Source: an uncultured Acidobacteriia bacterium (GTDB lineage Bacteria > Acidobacteriota > Terriglobia > Bryobacterales > Bryobacteraceae). Taken from it: 64,000 nucleotides of DNA. Under the pieces are notes generated by a model. It made no database searches. It worked only from the letters and a program-made list of their open reading frames with translations, and was not told where the DNA came from. Within the stretch, counting starts at the first letter, position 1, and each line of letters starts with the position of its first letter. Location of the stretch: positions 20,245 through 84,244 of the forward strand of contig CAIQWJ010000049.1 of assembly GCA_903875575.1 (NCBI GenBank), given 5' to 3'. Made by a program: the position numbers and the translations under genes. Of the stretch, positions 18,349-26,625 are shown in pieces.

Positions 18349-18897
18349 ATGTGGCGGCTGTTATGGCTTCTGGCCGCGACGTTCTCGCCGCTGCCGGATA
18401 TGACGGATACGCAGGGACACCGTCAGAAACTCACCCAGCCGGACGGCAAGGCCGCCGTTATCTTCTTCGTTACCAGCGATTGCCCTATAGCGAACTACAG
18501 TGCGCGTGAGATCAACCGCATCTGCGCCGCGTACGGTAGCCATGCCCGCTGCTATCTCGATTACGTTGAACCGGACCTCACCCCGAAGCAGGTATCCACT
18601 CACATGACCGACTACGGCCATGGCGATTACCCTGCTTTCATCGATGGGAAGCAGTTGCTGGTGAAGGCGCTCGGTGCCACCGTGACACCGGAGGCTGCGC
18701 TGGTGCTGCCGGATGGCACTCTGGCTTATCGCGGCAAGATCGACAACCAGTACGCATCCCCCGGCGTTCGGCGCACGCAGGTCACCGAAAAATATCTGCG
18801 CGATGCACTGGACGCGGTCGTTGCCGGCAAGCCAGTCGCCGTACCGCGAACCAATCCGATCGGATGCTTTATCCCGCCAGTCCGGGCAGGGAAGTAG
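18349..18897 (+). CDS. Redoxin-domain secreted protein
   Basis: The 182-residue protein starts with a short signal (MWRLLWLLAATFSPLP) and has a thioredoxin-like fold with one key cysteine at 45 in SDCPIANYS, a motif of the redoxins that accompany cytochrome c/monooxygenase proteins in Acidobacteria and Planctomycetes. A second cysteine lies in YGSHARCYL. The gene is coupled to the upstream haem/copper protein, so it may load or reduce its copper or haem cysteines. Its 3' end overlaps the antitoxin-like minus-strand ORF by 29 bases. Confidence 0.8.
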   Translation: MWRLLWLLAATFSPLPDMTDTQGHRQKLTQPDGKAAVIFFVTSDCPIANYSAREINRICAAYGSHARCYLDYVEPDLTPKQVSTHMTDYGHGDYPAFIDGKQLLVKALGATVTPEAALVLPDGTLAYRGKIDNQYASPGVRRTQVTEKYLRDALDAVVAGKPVAVPRTNPIGCFIPPVRAGK

Positions 18898-19039
18898 ACA
18901 CCCGGTCCGATATCGCGTTCAGACACTCGATCCAGGCCGCTTCCAGTTCGACATCGATATCGAACTCAGAACCAGCCATCTCCGCGGCATAATTCGCAAT
19001 CGCCGCATGTCTCGCTTTCTTTTCCGCCGCTGATCGCAC
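18869..19039 (-). CDS. Small antitoxin-like protein
   Basis: This 56-residue ORF starts with GTG at 19039, preceded by GGAGGAGTAGG, an unusually strong ribosome-binding site inside the last codons of the ABC transporter gene, whose stop is at 19044. The body (KKARHAAIANYAAEMAG, then DIDVELEAA) resembles short MazE-type antitoxins of Acidobacteria and Cyanobacteria. No toxin gene follows, and its 3' end overlaps the convergent redoxin gene. It may be an orphan antitoxin or a small regulator. The assignment rests on composition and memory of the family. Confidence 0.5.
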   Translation of the reverse strand: MRSAAEKKARHAAIANYAAEMAGSEFDIDVELEAAWIECLNAISDRVSTSLPGLAG

Positions 19040-19043
19040 ACTC

Positions 19044-20861
19044 CTACTCCTCCGTCCAGTCCACATTCTGCAACTCATGCAGCCGGTGATAAATCCCGCC
19101 CTGCGTCATCAGTTCGTCATGCGTTCCCGTCTCCGCAATCCGACCCTGATCCATCACCACAATCTTGTCCGCCCGCCGGATCGTCGAAATCCGATGTGCA
19201 ATCACCACCACCGTCCGCCCCGTCATCAGATTCCCCAGCGCCTTCTGCACCAGCATTTCCGATTCCGTATCCAGATGCGAGGTCGCCTCGTCCAGAATCA
19301 AAATCGGCGTATTCCGATACAGCGCCCGCGCAATCGCCAGCCTCTGCCGCTGTCCGCCGGAAAGCTTCACGCCGCGGTCGCCGATCACCGTGGCATACCC
19401 CTCCGGCATCTCCGCAATGAACTCGTGTGCATGCGCCGCCCGGGCCGCTTCTTCAACCCGCGCTGGATCCGGCTTTCCATTTCCGTATGCGATGTTGTTC
19501 GTCACCGAATCGTTGAACAGGAATGTCTCCTGCGCCACGAGGCTAATCTGCCTGCGCAGCGATTCCAGTGTCAACTCACGAACATCCCTGCCGTCTACCT
19601 TTACCGCCCCGTTTCCTGCCTCCAGAAAACGCGGCAGCATCCCGGCGAGCGTGGTTTTCCCCGCACCGCTTGATCCCACCAGCGCCACAATCTCGCCCGC
19701 GCGAATCTCCAGCGAGACGTCGTCCAGTTGCAGTCCCGTCGCCGTGGGGTACCGGAAGCTCACATGATCAAACACAACGCTCTCATGGAACGGTGCCATC
19801 TCGCGCGCGCCCGGCCTCGTCAATATCTCTTCCGGCTGATCCAGATAAGCAAACACTTTTTCCGAGGCACCCATTGCCTGCTGGAAAATGCTGTACAGAT
19901 TCGTGAGCCGCTTCACAGGCTCGAACAGGAATAGCAAGGCCAGAAGAAAACTCATGAAATCGTTCGAGTCCAGGACACCTGCCTTGATTTCCTCACGCCC
20001 GAACCACAACAGCCCGACAAACGTCACCGCGCCCATCATCTCGATCAGCGGCGACGGAATCCCCTGTAGCAGCACTTTCCGCAGATTCGTCTTGAGCAGT
20101 CGCGATGCGGCGGCGCGAAACCGCTTGCCCTCGTACTTCTCCGCGCCAAACGCCTTCACCACCTGCTGCCCGGAGATCGCCTCCTGCAGAATCTGATTCA
20201 GATCGCCCACCGCATCCTGCGTCCTGCGGCTCGATTTTCGAATCCGGCTGCCCAGCTTCGCCGTGGGCACCAGCACGAACGGAAACAGCGCCATGCTGAA
20301 AAGCGCCAGCTTCCAGTCCGTCCCCACCACCACAATCAGCAGCCCGAGCGCGGAAAACGATTGCCGCAGAATGTCCGCCAGCATATCGGAACACGCCGTC
20401 TGTACGCGCTCAATGTCGCTCATGACGGACGACATCACTTGTCCTGTCGAAGTTGCGGCAAAGAAACCCGCGCCGTGGCGCAGCAGCTTGTCAAAGACCT
20501 GATTCCGCAGATCGGTCACGGCGGAAAAGCCTACGTAGTTCGTCAGGTAGTCGCCCAGATAGTCGCACAGGCCGCGAATCAGGAACACCGCAAGCATCGA
20601 GATCGCGAAGATCGTGAAGATGTTATGAATCGAAGGCGGAAAAAACTGTTCCAGGAAGATATCGCGGTGTAAAACCGGAATGGTGAAAAGTTTCTGCGGT
20701 GTATCGTCGCCCGAAGGCTGCAGTACGCGGTTGAGTACCGGCTTGATCAGCAGCGTACGCGCCGCTGTCATGGCCCCCATGATGGCCATCAGCACCACCG
20801 ACAGAGCCATGAGATGCCAGTAGCGGCGCGAATACTTAGCCAGACGCAAAACGTCTTTCAC
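19044..20861 (-). CDS. MsbA-like ABC exporter
   Basis: The 605-residue half-transporter fuses a six-helix membrane domain (about 1-320) to an ATPase domain. The Walker A is GSSGAGKTT (near 394), the signature LSGGQ (near 500) and Walker B ILILDEATSHLD (near 524), with the H-loop IAHR. It is likely to flip lipid A-core or another lipid across the inner membrane (MsbA-like), consistent with the GT9 glycosyltransferase gene whose 3' end overlaps its start by four bases. Drug export cannot be excluded. A strong ribosome-binding site for the small downstream ORF lies in its last codons. Confidence 0.9.
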   Translation of the reverse strand: MKDVLRLAKYSRRYWHLMALSVVLMAIMGAMTAARTLLIKPVLNRVLQPSGDDTPQKLFTIPVLHRDIFLEQFFPPSIHNIFTIFAISMLAVFLIRGLCDYLGDYLTNYVGFSAVTDLRNQVFDKLLRHGAGFFAATSTGQVMSSVMSDIERVQTACSDMLADILRQSFSALGLLIVVVGTDWKLALFSMALFPFVLVPTAKLGSRIRKSSRRTQDAVGDLNQILQEAISGQQVVKAFGAEKYEGKRFRAAASRLLKTNLRKVLLQGIPSPLIEMMGAVTFVGLLWFGREEIKAGVLDSNDFMSFLLALLFLFEPVKRLTNLYSIFQQAMGASEKVFAYLDQPEEILTRPGAREMAPFHESVVFDHVSFRYPTATGLQLDDVSLEIRAGEIVALVGSSGAGKTTLAGMLPRFLEAGNGAVKVDGRDVRELTLESLRRQISLVAQETFLFNDSVTNNIAYGNGKPDPARVEEAARAAHAHEFIAEMPEGYATVIGDRGVKLSGGQRQRLAIARALYRNTPILILDEATSHLDTESEMLVQKALGNLMTGRTVVVIAHRISTIRRADKIVVMDQGRIAETGTHDELMTQGGIYHRLHELQNVDWTEE

Positions 20862-21814
20862 TTATGAGCCTCGTGGACGGAGTATACACGCTCCACCGCC
20901 CGCACTACATCCGCTACCGGAATGTTCGCGATCGGACCCTCCGCCCGAATCACCTTGCCCACCGTTCTCCACGGCGCCCATATCTCCGCGTCGGAAGGTC
21001 CGAACAGCGCCACCAGCGGTAACCCGAACGCCGCAGCCACATGCGCCGGTCCCGAATCGTTCCCCACGAACACCGAAGCATCGCGCATCAATTGGGCAAC
21101 CTGCGCCAGCGGCGCACCCGTCACGGAGCGCCATTTCTGAAATGCCGTCAAATCGTCTCCCTGTCCGCCGATGAAAACGGGTTCCAGCTTCATGGCATCC
21201 TGCACGAACCCCGCCACCTCATTGAACGATGCGGCCGGCCAGGTCTTCTCCGGTGTCGCCGCCAACGCGTGGATCACAGCGTACCTGCCCTCCGGCGCAT
21301 GAGGCGAACGCCCCTCCGGCGCAGGCACCCGTGCGCGCGTCACCCACGTTCGCGGCACCCCCAGAAAGAACATAGCCGCCGCCATATGCTCCACGGTGTG
21401 AACCCGCCGGGTGATATCCAGAATCTCCTGAGCGGTGGGAATCGGCACGTTATAGGCGAACGCCGGTTTGAAAATATCAAAACCCGCGCGGAACTTCGCG
21501 CCCGAAAGCAGCGTGAGCCGCGCGCTGCGAGTCCCGCCATGGAAGTTCACGCAAAGATCCGGCGCGAAACTCCGAAGCTCCCGAATCGTCGGCGAAAGCA
21601 CCTGCGCCACCGCCGGGTTCCCCCGGAAAACATCGGCAAAGCGATCTTCCACCACCACAGCAATTTCCAGGTCCGGCCGCGCGTGGTTCAGCAGATCAAT
21701 GGCGGGAGTCGAGAGGACACAGTCCCCCAGGGACCGCAGCCGGATAATGGCCACGCGGCTCTTCGGAGGAAGTTGTTGCAGTATTTCGGTCTGAGCCGGC
21801 ACGCGGACCCGCAA
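20858..21814 (-). CDS. GT9-family (heptosyltransferase-like) glycosyltransferase
   Basis: The 318-residue protein has the GT-B fold features of lipopolysaccharide heptosyltransferases: IRLRSLGDCVLSTPAI at the N-terminus and FVGNDSGPAHVAAAFGLP near the C-terminus. It would add heptose or a related sugar to the lipid A core at the cytoplasmic membrane. The start is a TTG immediately after the stop of the Trm112-like gene, so the exact start is uncertain; an ATG near the N-terminus is absent. Its end overlaps the MsbA-like gene, forming an envelope operon. Confidence 0.88.
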   Translation of the reverse strand: MRVRVPAQTEILQQLPPKSRVAIIRLRSLGDCVLSTPAIDLLNHARPDLEIAVVVEDRFADVFRGNPAVAQVLSPTIRELRSFAPDLCVNFHGGTRSARLTLLSGAKFRAGFDIFKPAFAYNVPIPTAQEILDITRRVHTVEHMAAAMFFLGVPRTWVTRARVPAPEGRSPHAPEGRYAVIHALAATPEKTWPAASFNEVAGFVQDAMKLEPVFIGGQGDDLTAFQKWRSVTGAPLAQVAQLMRDASVFVGNDSGPAHVAAAFGLPLVALFGPSDAEIWAPWRTVGKVIRAEGPIANIPVADVVRAVERVYSVHEAHK

Positions 21815-21985
21815 TTAACCGTCGATGGTTGCTTCGTCGATCAGCATCACAGGAATCTCGTCCCGCACCGGATAGACGCGATGGCAAGCGACGCAGCGCA
21901 GCCCGCTGCCATCGGCCTTGAGTTCGACTTTGGCCCGGCAAGCCGGGCAGATGAGAATTTCGAGCAGATCAGCGCTGATGGCCAT
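21815..21985 (-). CDS. Trm112-like zinc peptide
   Basis: A 56-residue ORF (MAISADLLEILICPAC...) has two CxxC pairs, CPAC at 13-16 and CVAC at 31-34, followed by YPVRDEIPVMLIDEA, exactly the Trm112/YcaR pattern. Trm112-like proteins support methyltransferases; in bacteria the gene often lies next to lpxK or other lipopolysaccharide genes, as here. The start is ATG; the GT9 gene begins right after its stop. Recognised from motif and context. Confidence 0.85.
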   Translation of the reverse strand: MAISADLLEILICPACRAKVELKADGSGLRCVACHRVYPVRDEIPVMLIDEATIDG

Positions 21986-22005
21986 GTTTCAACCAGTCTA
22001 TCGTG

Positions 22006-24078
22006 CTACTTCTGCGCCTTCGTGCCGGACTTCGTTCGGGCTTCTTCCAGCCGCGCGGTAATCCGCTTCAGTTCCACCGCGTCCGAATCCGCCGGCGACG
22101 CCGTCTTCATTTCCGAAACAGCAAGTTCCCACTCCGCAGCGGCTTCTTTGAACTTGCCTTCTTTGAAATAGACCTCAGCCAGATGATCGTGTACCGTCGG
22201 ATCTTTTTTGATGCGCGGATCCTCCTTCGAATCGAGTGCCTGCCGTAGTTCCAGTTCCGCCTGATCCAGACGGTTCAGCCGGTAATGTACCCAGCCCAGA
22301 CTGTCGAGATAGGCACCGCTTTCCGGTTCCAGATCCACCGCCCGTGCGATCAGTTGCTGCGCTTCTTCCAGCCGCACGTTACGGTCCGCCAGCATGTACC
22401 CAAGGTAATTCATCGCGCCCGCGTTGTCCGGGTCTGTCTTCAGCACCGTGCGGAACTCCTTCTCCGCTTCGGCATAAAGCTTCTCATGCTCGAACATCGC
22501 CCCGCGCATGAATACGATAGCCTGCGTCTGCTGTGCCGTCTTCGCCAGCTTTTCCGCTGCGTCAAGCGTCGCCCGCGCATCCTTGTAGCGCTTCGCCTTC
22601 TCCTGCACCTGCGCGATGGCGATCACCACCTGCTGGTCCTGATCCGCGTCCGGCATAGCCTTCAGTTCGGCAATAGCCTTGTCGAATTCACCCAGCGTCG
22701 AAAGCATGGACGCGTGTTCCATCGCAATCACTTTATCGCCCGCGAACTTCTTCAGCGCCGCATCCGATGCCGCGCGGGCACCCTTGAAGTCCTTCGCCTC
22801 CGCCAGCATCTCGATGATTTCCACTTCCACCACAGGTGCCGCCTGCGGGTTCAGGTCCGCAATCTGCCGGAAAGTCGCGGTCGCTTCAGCTGTCTTGTCC
22901 GCGTTGCGCTGCATGCTGGCCAGTGAACGGAGCATGTTGATGCGTTCCACGCGCTCGGCATCGGCATAAACTGTCTTCTTCGTCTCCCGCAGCATCGCCT
23001 CCACTGCGGCCGTGCCTTCGGCGGTCTTGCCTTCCGCCACCATCAGTTCGGCTTCGGACATGCGCACAGATATGGTGTTCTCGATGGCTTTCGCTTTATT
23101 CAGCGCTTCGTGCGCCTTCGCGTAGTTGCGCTTCTGTCCCCACAAATCCGAGAGTTCAATCAGGTTGTCGACGTTCTTCGGTTCGGCGTCCACCAGTTCC
23201 TGCCAGGCATTAATAGCCTCATCGGTGCGGTTCGCCTTGACCAGCGCTTCACAATACTTCCTGCGGATCTGAATGTTCTGCGCATAAGGAATCAGGCGCT
23301 TCCACGTATCGGCCGCCTTGCCAAAATCGCGACTGTCTTCGTAGAGTTCGGCCAGAATCTGAACCGTGTTCGGATCGGCTTCCTCTCCCGCCACCGGTTC
23401 CAGGAGCCGGATCGCCGAAGCAAAGTCGCCACGCCCCGCATACAACTCCGCCAGCCCGGTCAGCGATTCTTCGTCCGACGAATCCAGCGCAATCACAGCC
23501 TTATATGCCTTCTCGGCCGCTGCATCGTTCTTTGCCACGCGATACAGATGCGCCAGCGACGAAAGGCTCTCCGCGTCCTTCGGGTTAATATCGGCGGCGC
23601 GCTGGTAGTGCCGAATCGCATTGTTGAGCGCCTGCGGGTCGATCTTGCCCTGCTCGGGTTCCAGTTGCGCGGCGTACATTCTCGCCAGAATCTTTTCCGC
23701 GTTGGAGTCGTTCGGGTTCTTCGCGATGATCTGGTTCGCCAGATCCACGGCCTTTTCGGCCTGCCCGGCGCGCATGTAAAACTCAGCCAACTCCACCGCA
23801 ATCACCCCGGAGTTCGGGTCCAGCGCCATGGCCTTCTTATAGAAGTCGGTCGCCTTATTGACGTACTCCACCCGTCCGCCGAACTTGGCGGCCTGTTCGG
23901 CATAGAGGTGTGCCATTGCATAGTTGTAGTAGGCGTCCGCCTTGCTGGCCGAAGCTCCGACCGCGGTTGCGGACGGGCTCGCCGGTGCCTGGGCGGATGC
24001 GGGAGTCGCCGCAGCGAAACACGCCAGTCCAATCATTACGGACGGAATCACCAACGTATTTTGTGCGCGGCCAATCAT
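22006..24078 (-). CDS. Large TPR-repeat secreted protein
   Basis: The 690-residue protein begins at an ATG (24078) after AAAGG and has a signal peptide ending in ASAQA near residue 29. Almost all the rest is about 15 helical TPR units, seen as repeated A-x-Y and DP-x-xA patterns such as YYNYAMAHLYAEQAAKFGG and LDSLGWVHYRLNRLDQAELELRQAL. TPR proteins of this kind sit in the periplasm or outer membrane and hold protein complexes or track cell wall growth. An in-frame start 45 bases upstream would precede the signal and is less likely. The partner is unknown. Confidence 0.85.
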   Translation of the reverse strand: MIGRAQNTLVIPSVMIGLACFAAATPASAQAPASPSATAVGASASKADAYYNYAMAHLYAEQAAKFGGRVEYVNKATDFYKKAMALDPNSGVIAVELAEFYMRAGQAEKAVDLANQIIAKNPNDSNAEKILARMYAAQLEPEQGKIDPQALNNAIRHYQRAADINPKDAESLSSLAHLYRVAKNDAAAEKAYKAVIALDSSDEESLTGLAELYAGRGDFASAIRLLEPVAGEEADPNTVQILAELYEDSRDFGKAADTWKRLIPYAQNIQIRRKYCEALVKANRTDEAINAWQELVDAEPKNVDNLIELSDLWGQKRNYAKAHEALNKAKAIENTISVRMSEAELMVAEGKTAEGTAAVEAMLRETKKTVYADAERVERINMLRSLASMQRNADKTAEATATFRQIADLNPQAAPVVEVEIIEMLAEAKDFKGARAASDAALKKFAGDKVIAMEHASMLSTLGEFDKAIAELKAMPDADQDQQVVIAIAQVQEKAKRYKDARATLDAAEKLAKTAQQTQAIVFMRGAMFEHEKLYAEAEKEFRTVLKTDPDNAGAMNYLGYMLADRNVRLEEAQQLIARAVDLEPESGAYLDSLGWVHYRLNRLDQAELELRQALDSKEDPRIKKDPTVHDHLAEVYFKEGKFKEAAAEWELAVSEMKTASPADSDAVELKRITARLEEARTKSGTKAQK

Positions 24079-24202
24079 TTCGAGATATCGCCTTTCTGAA
24101 CCCGTTTGTGCGCTTCGCGCCAAACCCTGCCTGGCCCGGCTGGCGCGCTCATTGGCGCGGCACCGGACGTATTGTCATCATTGTATAACGCCGAACCGAA
24201 AA

Positions 24203-25168
24203 ATGTTGCATTCTGACCAGTCCAAATCACCTGACGCCCCCCTTCTGGCCGTGGCCGGACCCACCGGCTCCGGCAAGAGCGAACTCGCCCTCTGTCTCGC
24301 CGCCCGTTTCAACGGGGAAATCGTCAACTGCGACTCTGTGCAGGTCTTTAAATACTTCAACATCGGCACTGCCAAGCTGCCGGCGGACGAATGGCGTGGT
24401 ATCCCTCATCATCTGATTGACGCACTGGAACCCAATCAGGTATTCACTGCCGGCGATTTTGCCAGAATGGCCCGTCCGGTTTTACGTGAAATTACAGGGC
24501 GAGGCCATCTCCCCATCGTCGTGGGCGGCACCGGGTTTTACCTCCGTGCGCTCGTGGAAGGTCTGGCACCTGGCCCGGCCCGGGACGAAACCCTGCGAAT
24601 CCGTTTCGCCGCGAAGGAAGCCCGTCGCGTCGGCACCCTCCACCGCCTGCTCCGCCGCCTGGACCCGACCACCGCCGCCCGTCTGCACCCGAATGATGTC
24701 CCCAAAACCATGAGGGCGCTCGAAATCTGCCTTCAGGCCCGCCGCCCCGCCGCCGCAGTCTTCGCCGGCGGGCGCGACGCACTCACTGGCTATCGCGTCC
24801 TCAAACTGGGCATCTTCCCGGATCGCGACAAACTGGTCACCCGGCTCGAAGCCCGCGTGGAGAAGATGTTTGCCGGCGGTCTGATAGCCGAGACGGAATC
24901 GATTCTCTCCCGCGGGGTCCTCCCGACGGTAAAGCCGTTCGAATCGATCGGCTACAAACAGGCGCTTCAGGTGACTCGCGGCGAACTGTCGCCCAGAGAT
25001 GCGATATTCTACACAAAGCGCGATACACGCCAATACGCGAAGCGCCAGATGACCTGGTTCCGTCAGGAACCCGGCCTTGAAGTGGTGCGCGGGTTTGGCG
25101 ACGCGGAAGATTTGGTGGCGCGGGCGATCGCGAGAGTACAGGAGTTCCTTTCCTGCGCCAAAGTGTGA
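24203..25168 (+). CDS. miaA: tRNA dimethylallyltransferase
   Basis: The 321-residue protein transfers a dimethylallyl group to A37 of tRNAs reading UNN codons. It has the P-loop GPTGSGKSELA, the DSVQVFKY substrate motif, GTAKLP, HHLIDALEP and the catalytic VGGTGFYLRAL. Start chosen at the ATG 24203, which gives the standard MiaA N-terminus; the open frame extends upstream without a good start. A TATAAC lies 13 bases upstream. The length agrees with the family. Confidence 0.96.
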   Translation: MLHSDQSKSPDAPLLAVAGPTGSGKSELALCLAARFNGEIVNCDSVQVFKYFNIGTAKLPADEWRGIPHHLIDALEPNQVFTAGDFARMARPVLREITGRGHLPIVVGGTGFYLRALVEGLAPGPARDETLRIRFAAKEARRVGTLHRLLRRLDPTTAARLHPNDVPKTMRALEICLQARRPAAAVFAGGRDALTGYRVLKLGIFPDRDKLVTRLEARVEKMFAGGLIAETESILSRGVLPTVKPFESIGYKQALQVTRGELSPRDAIFYTKRDTRQYAKRQMTWFRQEPGLEVVRGFGDAEDLVARAIARVQEFLSCAKV

Positions 25169-25205
25169 TTTGATAGACAGAACAGAATAAGAATTATCCC
25201 AACCC

Positions 25206-25568
25206 ATGAAGAAACTAATCGTGCTCCTGACAGCCATCCTCGCCTTCAGCCTGATGGCCTTTGCGGCGGAAGACGCCAACGGCAACTGGAAGACAACCAT
25301 CGAAACCCCGAACGGCTCGCAGACCCAGACCTTCGCCCTGAAAGTGGACGCCGGCAAGGTGACTGGAACCATCGGCAGCGAAATGATGGGCAACCTCCAG
25401 ATCGCCGACGGTAAGATCGAAGGCGACAAGATCTCCTTCTCCGTCAGTACAAACTTCGGAGCCATCCGCTACGCGGGCACCATCAGCGGCGACACCATGA
25501 AACTCACGCTCACCGTCGGCGATGGACAGTTCACCCTCGATATCGCAGCAACGCGAGTGAAAGCGTAA
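25206..25568 (+). CDS. Small secreted beta-rich protein, first of two paralogues
   Basis: The 120-residue protein has a signal peptide (MKKLIVLLTAILAFSLMAFA) and a short body of alternating polar and hydrophobic residues (GNWKTTIETPNG, VDAGKVTGTIG, DKISFSV), which looks like a small beta-barrel or lipocalin-like fold. No catalytic motif is visible. The next gene, two bases downstream, encodes a protein with the same pattern, so the pair probably arose by duplication. Function unknown. Confidence 0.65.
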   Translation: MKKLIVLLTAILAFSLMAFAAEDANGNWKTTIETPNGSQTQTFALKVDAGKVTGTIGSEMMGNLQIADGKIEGDKISFSVSTNFGAIRYAGTISGDTMKLTLTVGDGQFTLDIAATRVKA

Positions 25569-25570
25569 TC

Positions 25571-25981
25571 ATGATCCGAACTCTTGCCTTACTCTCCCTC
25601 GTCCTCGTCGGCCTGGTTGCCACCACGTCCTCCGCGTCCGCCCAGGCACCGGTCCCCGCGACGCCTGAAACCGCCGCCGCCTTCATTGGCGATTGGACTC
25701 TCTCCGCGCAGGGCGATCAGGGCCCCGCGCAATTTCAGTTGTCCCTGAAAACCGAAGCCGGCAAGGTCGTCGCGTCCGTTTCCATGGGCCAGGGAGGCCT
25801 GCCGATTACCGACATTGCACTCAACGGCAAGGCCCTTCTTCTCAGTTTCAACGTCGACTATCAGGGTTCGCCGATCCCCACCGTTGCCACTCTCACACCA
25901 ACAGGAGATAAATTTGCTGTGACGATCAGCTTTGCCGGTGGTGCGTATACGATGTCCGGCACCGCGGAAAAGAAGAAGTGA
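25571..25981 (+). CDS. Small secreted beta-rich protein, second paralogue
   Basis: The 136-residue protein has a signal peptide ending in ASAQA and a body starting GDWTLSAQGDQG, with the same WxxxxxxxxG, KTEAGKVVASVSMG and INL/LSFNVDY layout as the upstream gene. It ends in a basic EKKK tail. Its stop overlaps the GTG of the cupin gene, so the two are translationally coupled. The role is unknown; the similarity to its neighbour suggests a shared ligand or target. Confidence 0.65.
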   Translation: MIRTLALLSLVLVGLVATTSSASAQAPVPATPETAAAFIGDWTLSAQGDQGPAQFQLSLKTEAGKVVASVSMGQGGLPITDIALNGKALLLSFNVDYQGSPIPTVATLTPTGDKFAVTISFAGGAYTMSGTAEKKK

Positions 25982-26625
25982 CCAGGCGCGACGGTTTGCT
26001 GCCTCTCATCGCTGCCGCGGTCATCGCGGCAGCGTTTGCAGTTGCCCAAACCGCCGTGCCGGTCGAACAGGAACCTCACCATCGCCTGACCTTCGAAAAT
26101 CCATACGTCCGCGTGCTCAACGTCGACTTTCCCCCGGGTTACGTCAGCCTCTTCCATACGCATTCTCTCGATAACGTCGGCGTCCGGCTCACGGAAAGCG
26201 TCACGCGGACGGACACGCTCGCCGCTCAGGGCGAATCGCAAACCTTCCCTGTCGGTCGCATCGCTTTCAACTCAGCGACTCCGCCCTACACTCATCGGGT
26301 TGTGAATACCGGCTCCAACGCAGTGCGAATTCTGGACGTCGAAATCGTCGGCGGTATTGCAGTTCCAGGCGGTTCCGCTCGCGACGACGTGGCCGGCCAC
26401 GAAGTCGTCATCGACAATGCCCACGTCCGCGTCACCCGCATCAGGCTTTCCGCCGGGCAATCGTTGCCTGCCCACACTCACCCTCATGGCTGGCTCACCA
26501 TTGACGTCGTCGGGCCAAATGCAGGACACCTGGAGTGGCACGCACCCGCTGCCATCACGCCGGTTGCCGGGAACCTGACGACATCGACAGAAATCGTCGA
26601 AGTCGAGCCAAAACCGCGTCTATGA
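25978..26625 (+). CDS. Secreted bicupin protein
   Basis: The 215-residue protein has a hydrophobic signal (LLPLIAAAVIAAAFAVA) and two cupin halves. The first has VSLFHTHSLDNVGV, the second LPAHTHPHGWLTIDV, each with the HxHx motif that normally binds a metal. It could be a metal-dependent oxygenase, isomerase or a binding protein. The start is GTG at 25978, overlapping the preceding stop, and the stop overlaps the ATG of the DUF1080 gene, which implies close co-expression. Confidence 0.75.
   Translation: MTRRDGLLPLIAAAVIAAAFAVAQTAVPVEQEPHHRLTFENPYVRVLNVDFPPGYVSLFHTHSLDNVGVRLTESVTRTDTLAAQGESQTFPVGRIAFNSATPPYTHRVVNTGSNAVRILDVEIVGGIAVPGGSARDDVAGHEVVIDNAHVRVTRIRLSAGQSLPAHTHPHGWLTIDVVGPNAGHLEWHAPAAITPVAGNLTTSTEIVEVEPKPRL

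Noticed and set aside
23110..24099. Plus-strand open frame of 329 codons
   Set aside because: Antisense to the TPR protein and without signal or family pattern.
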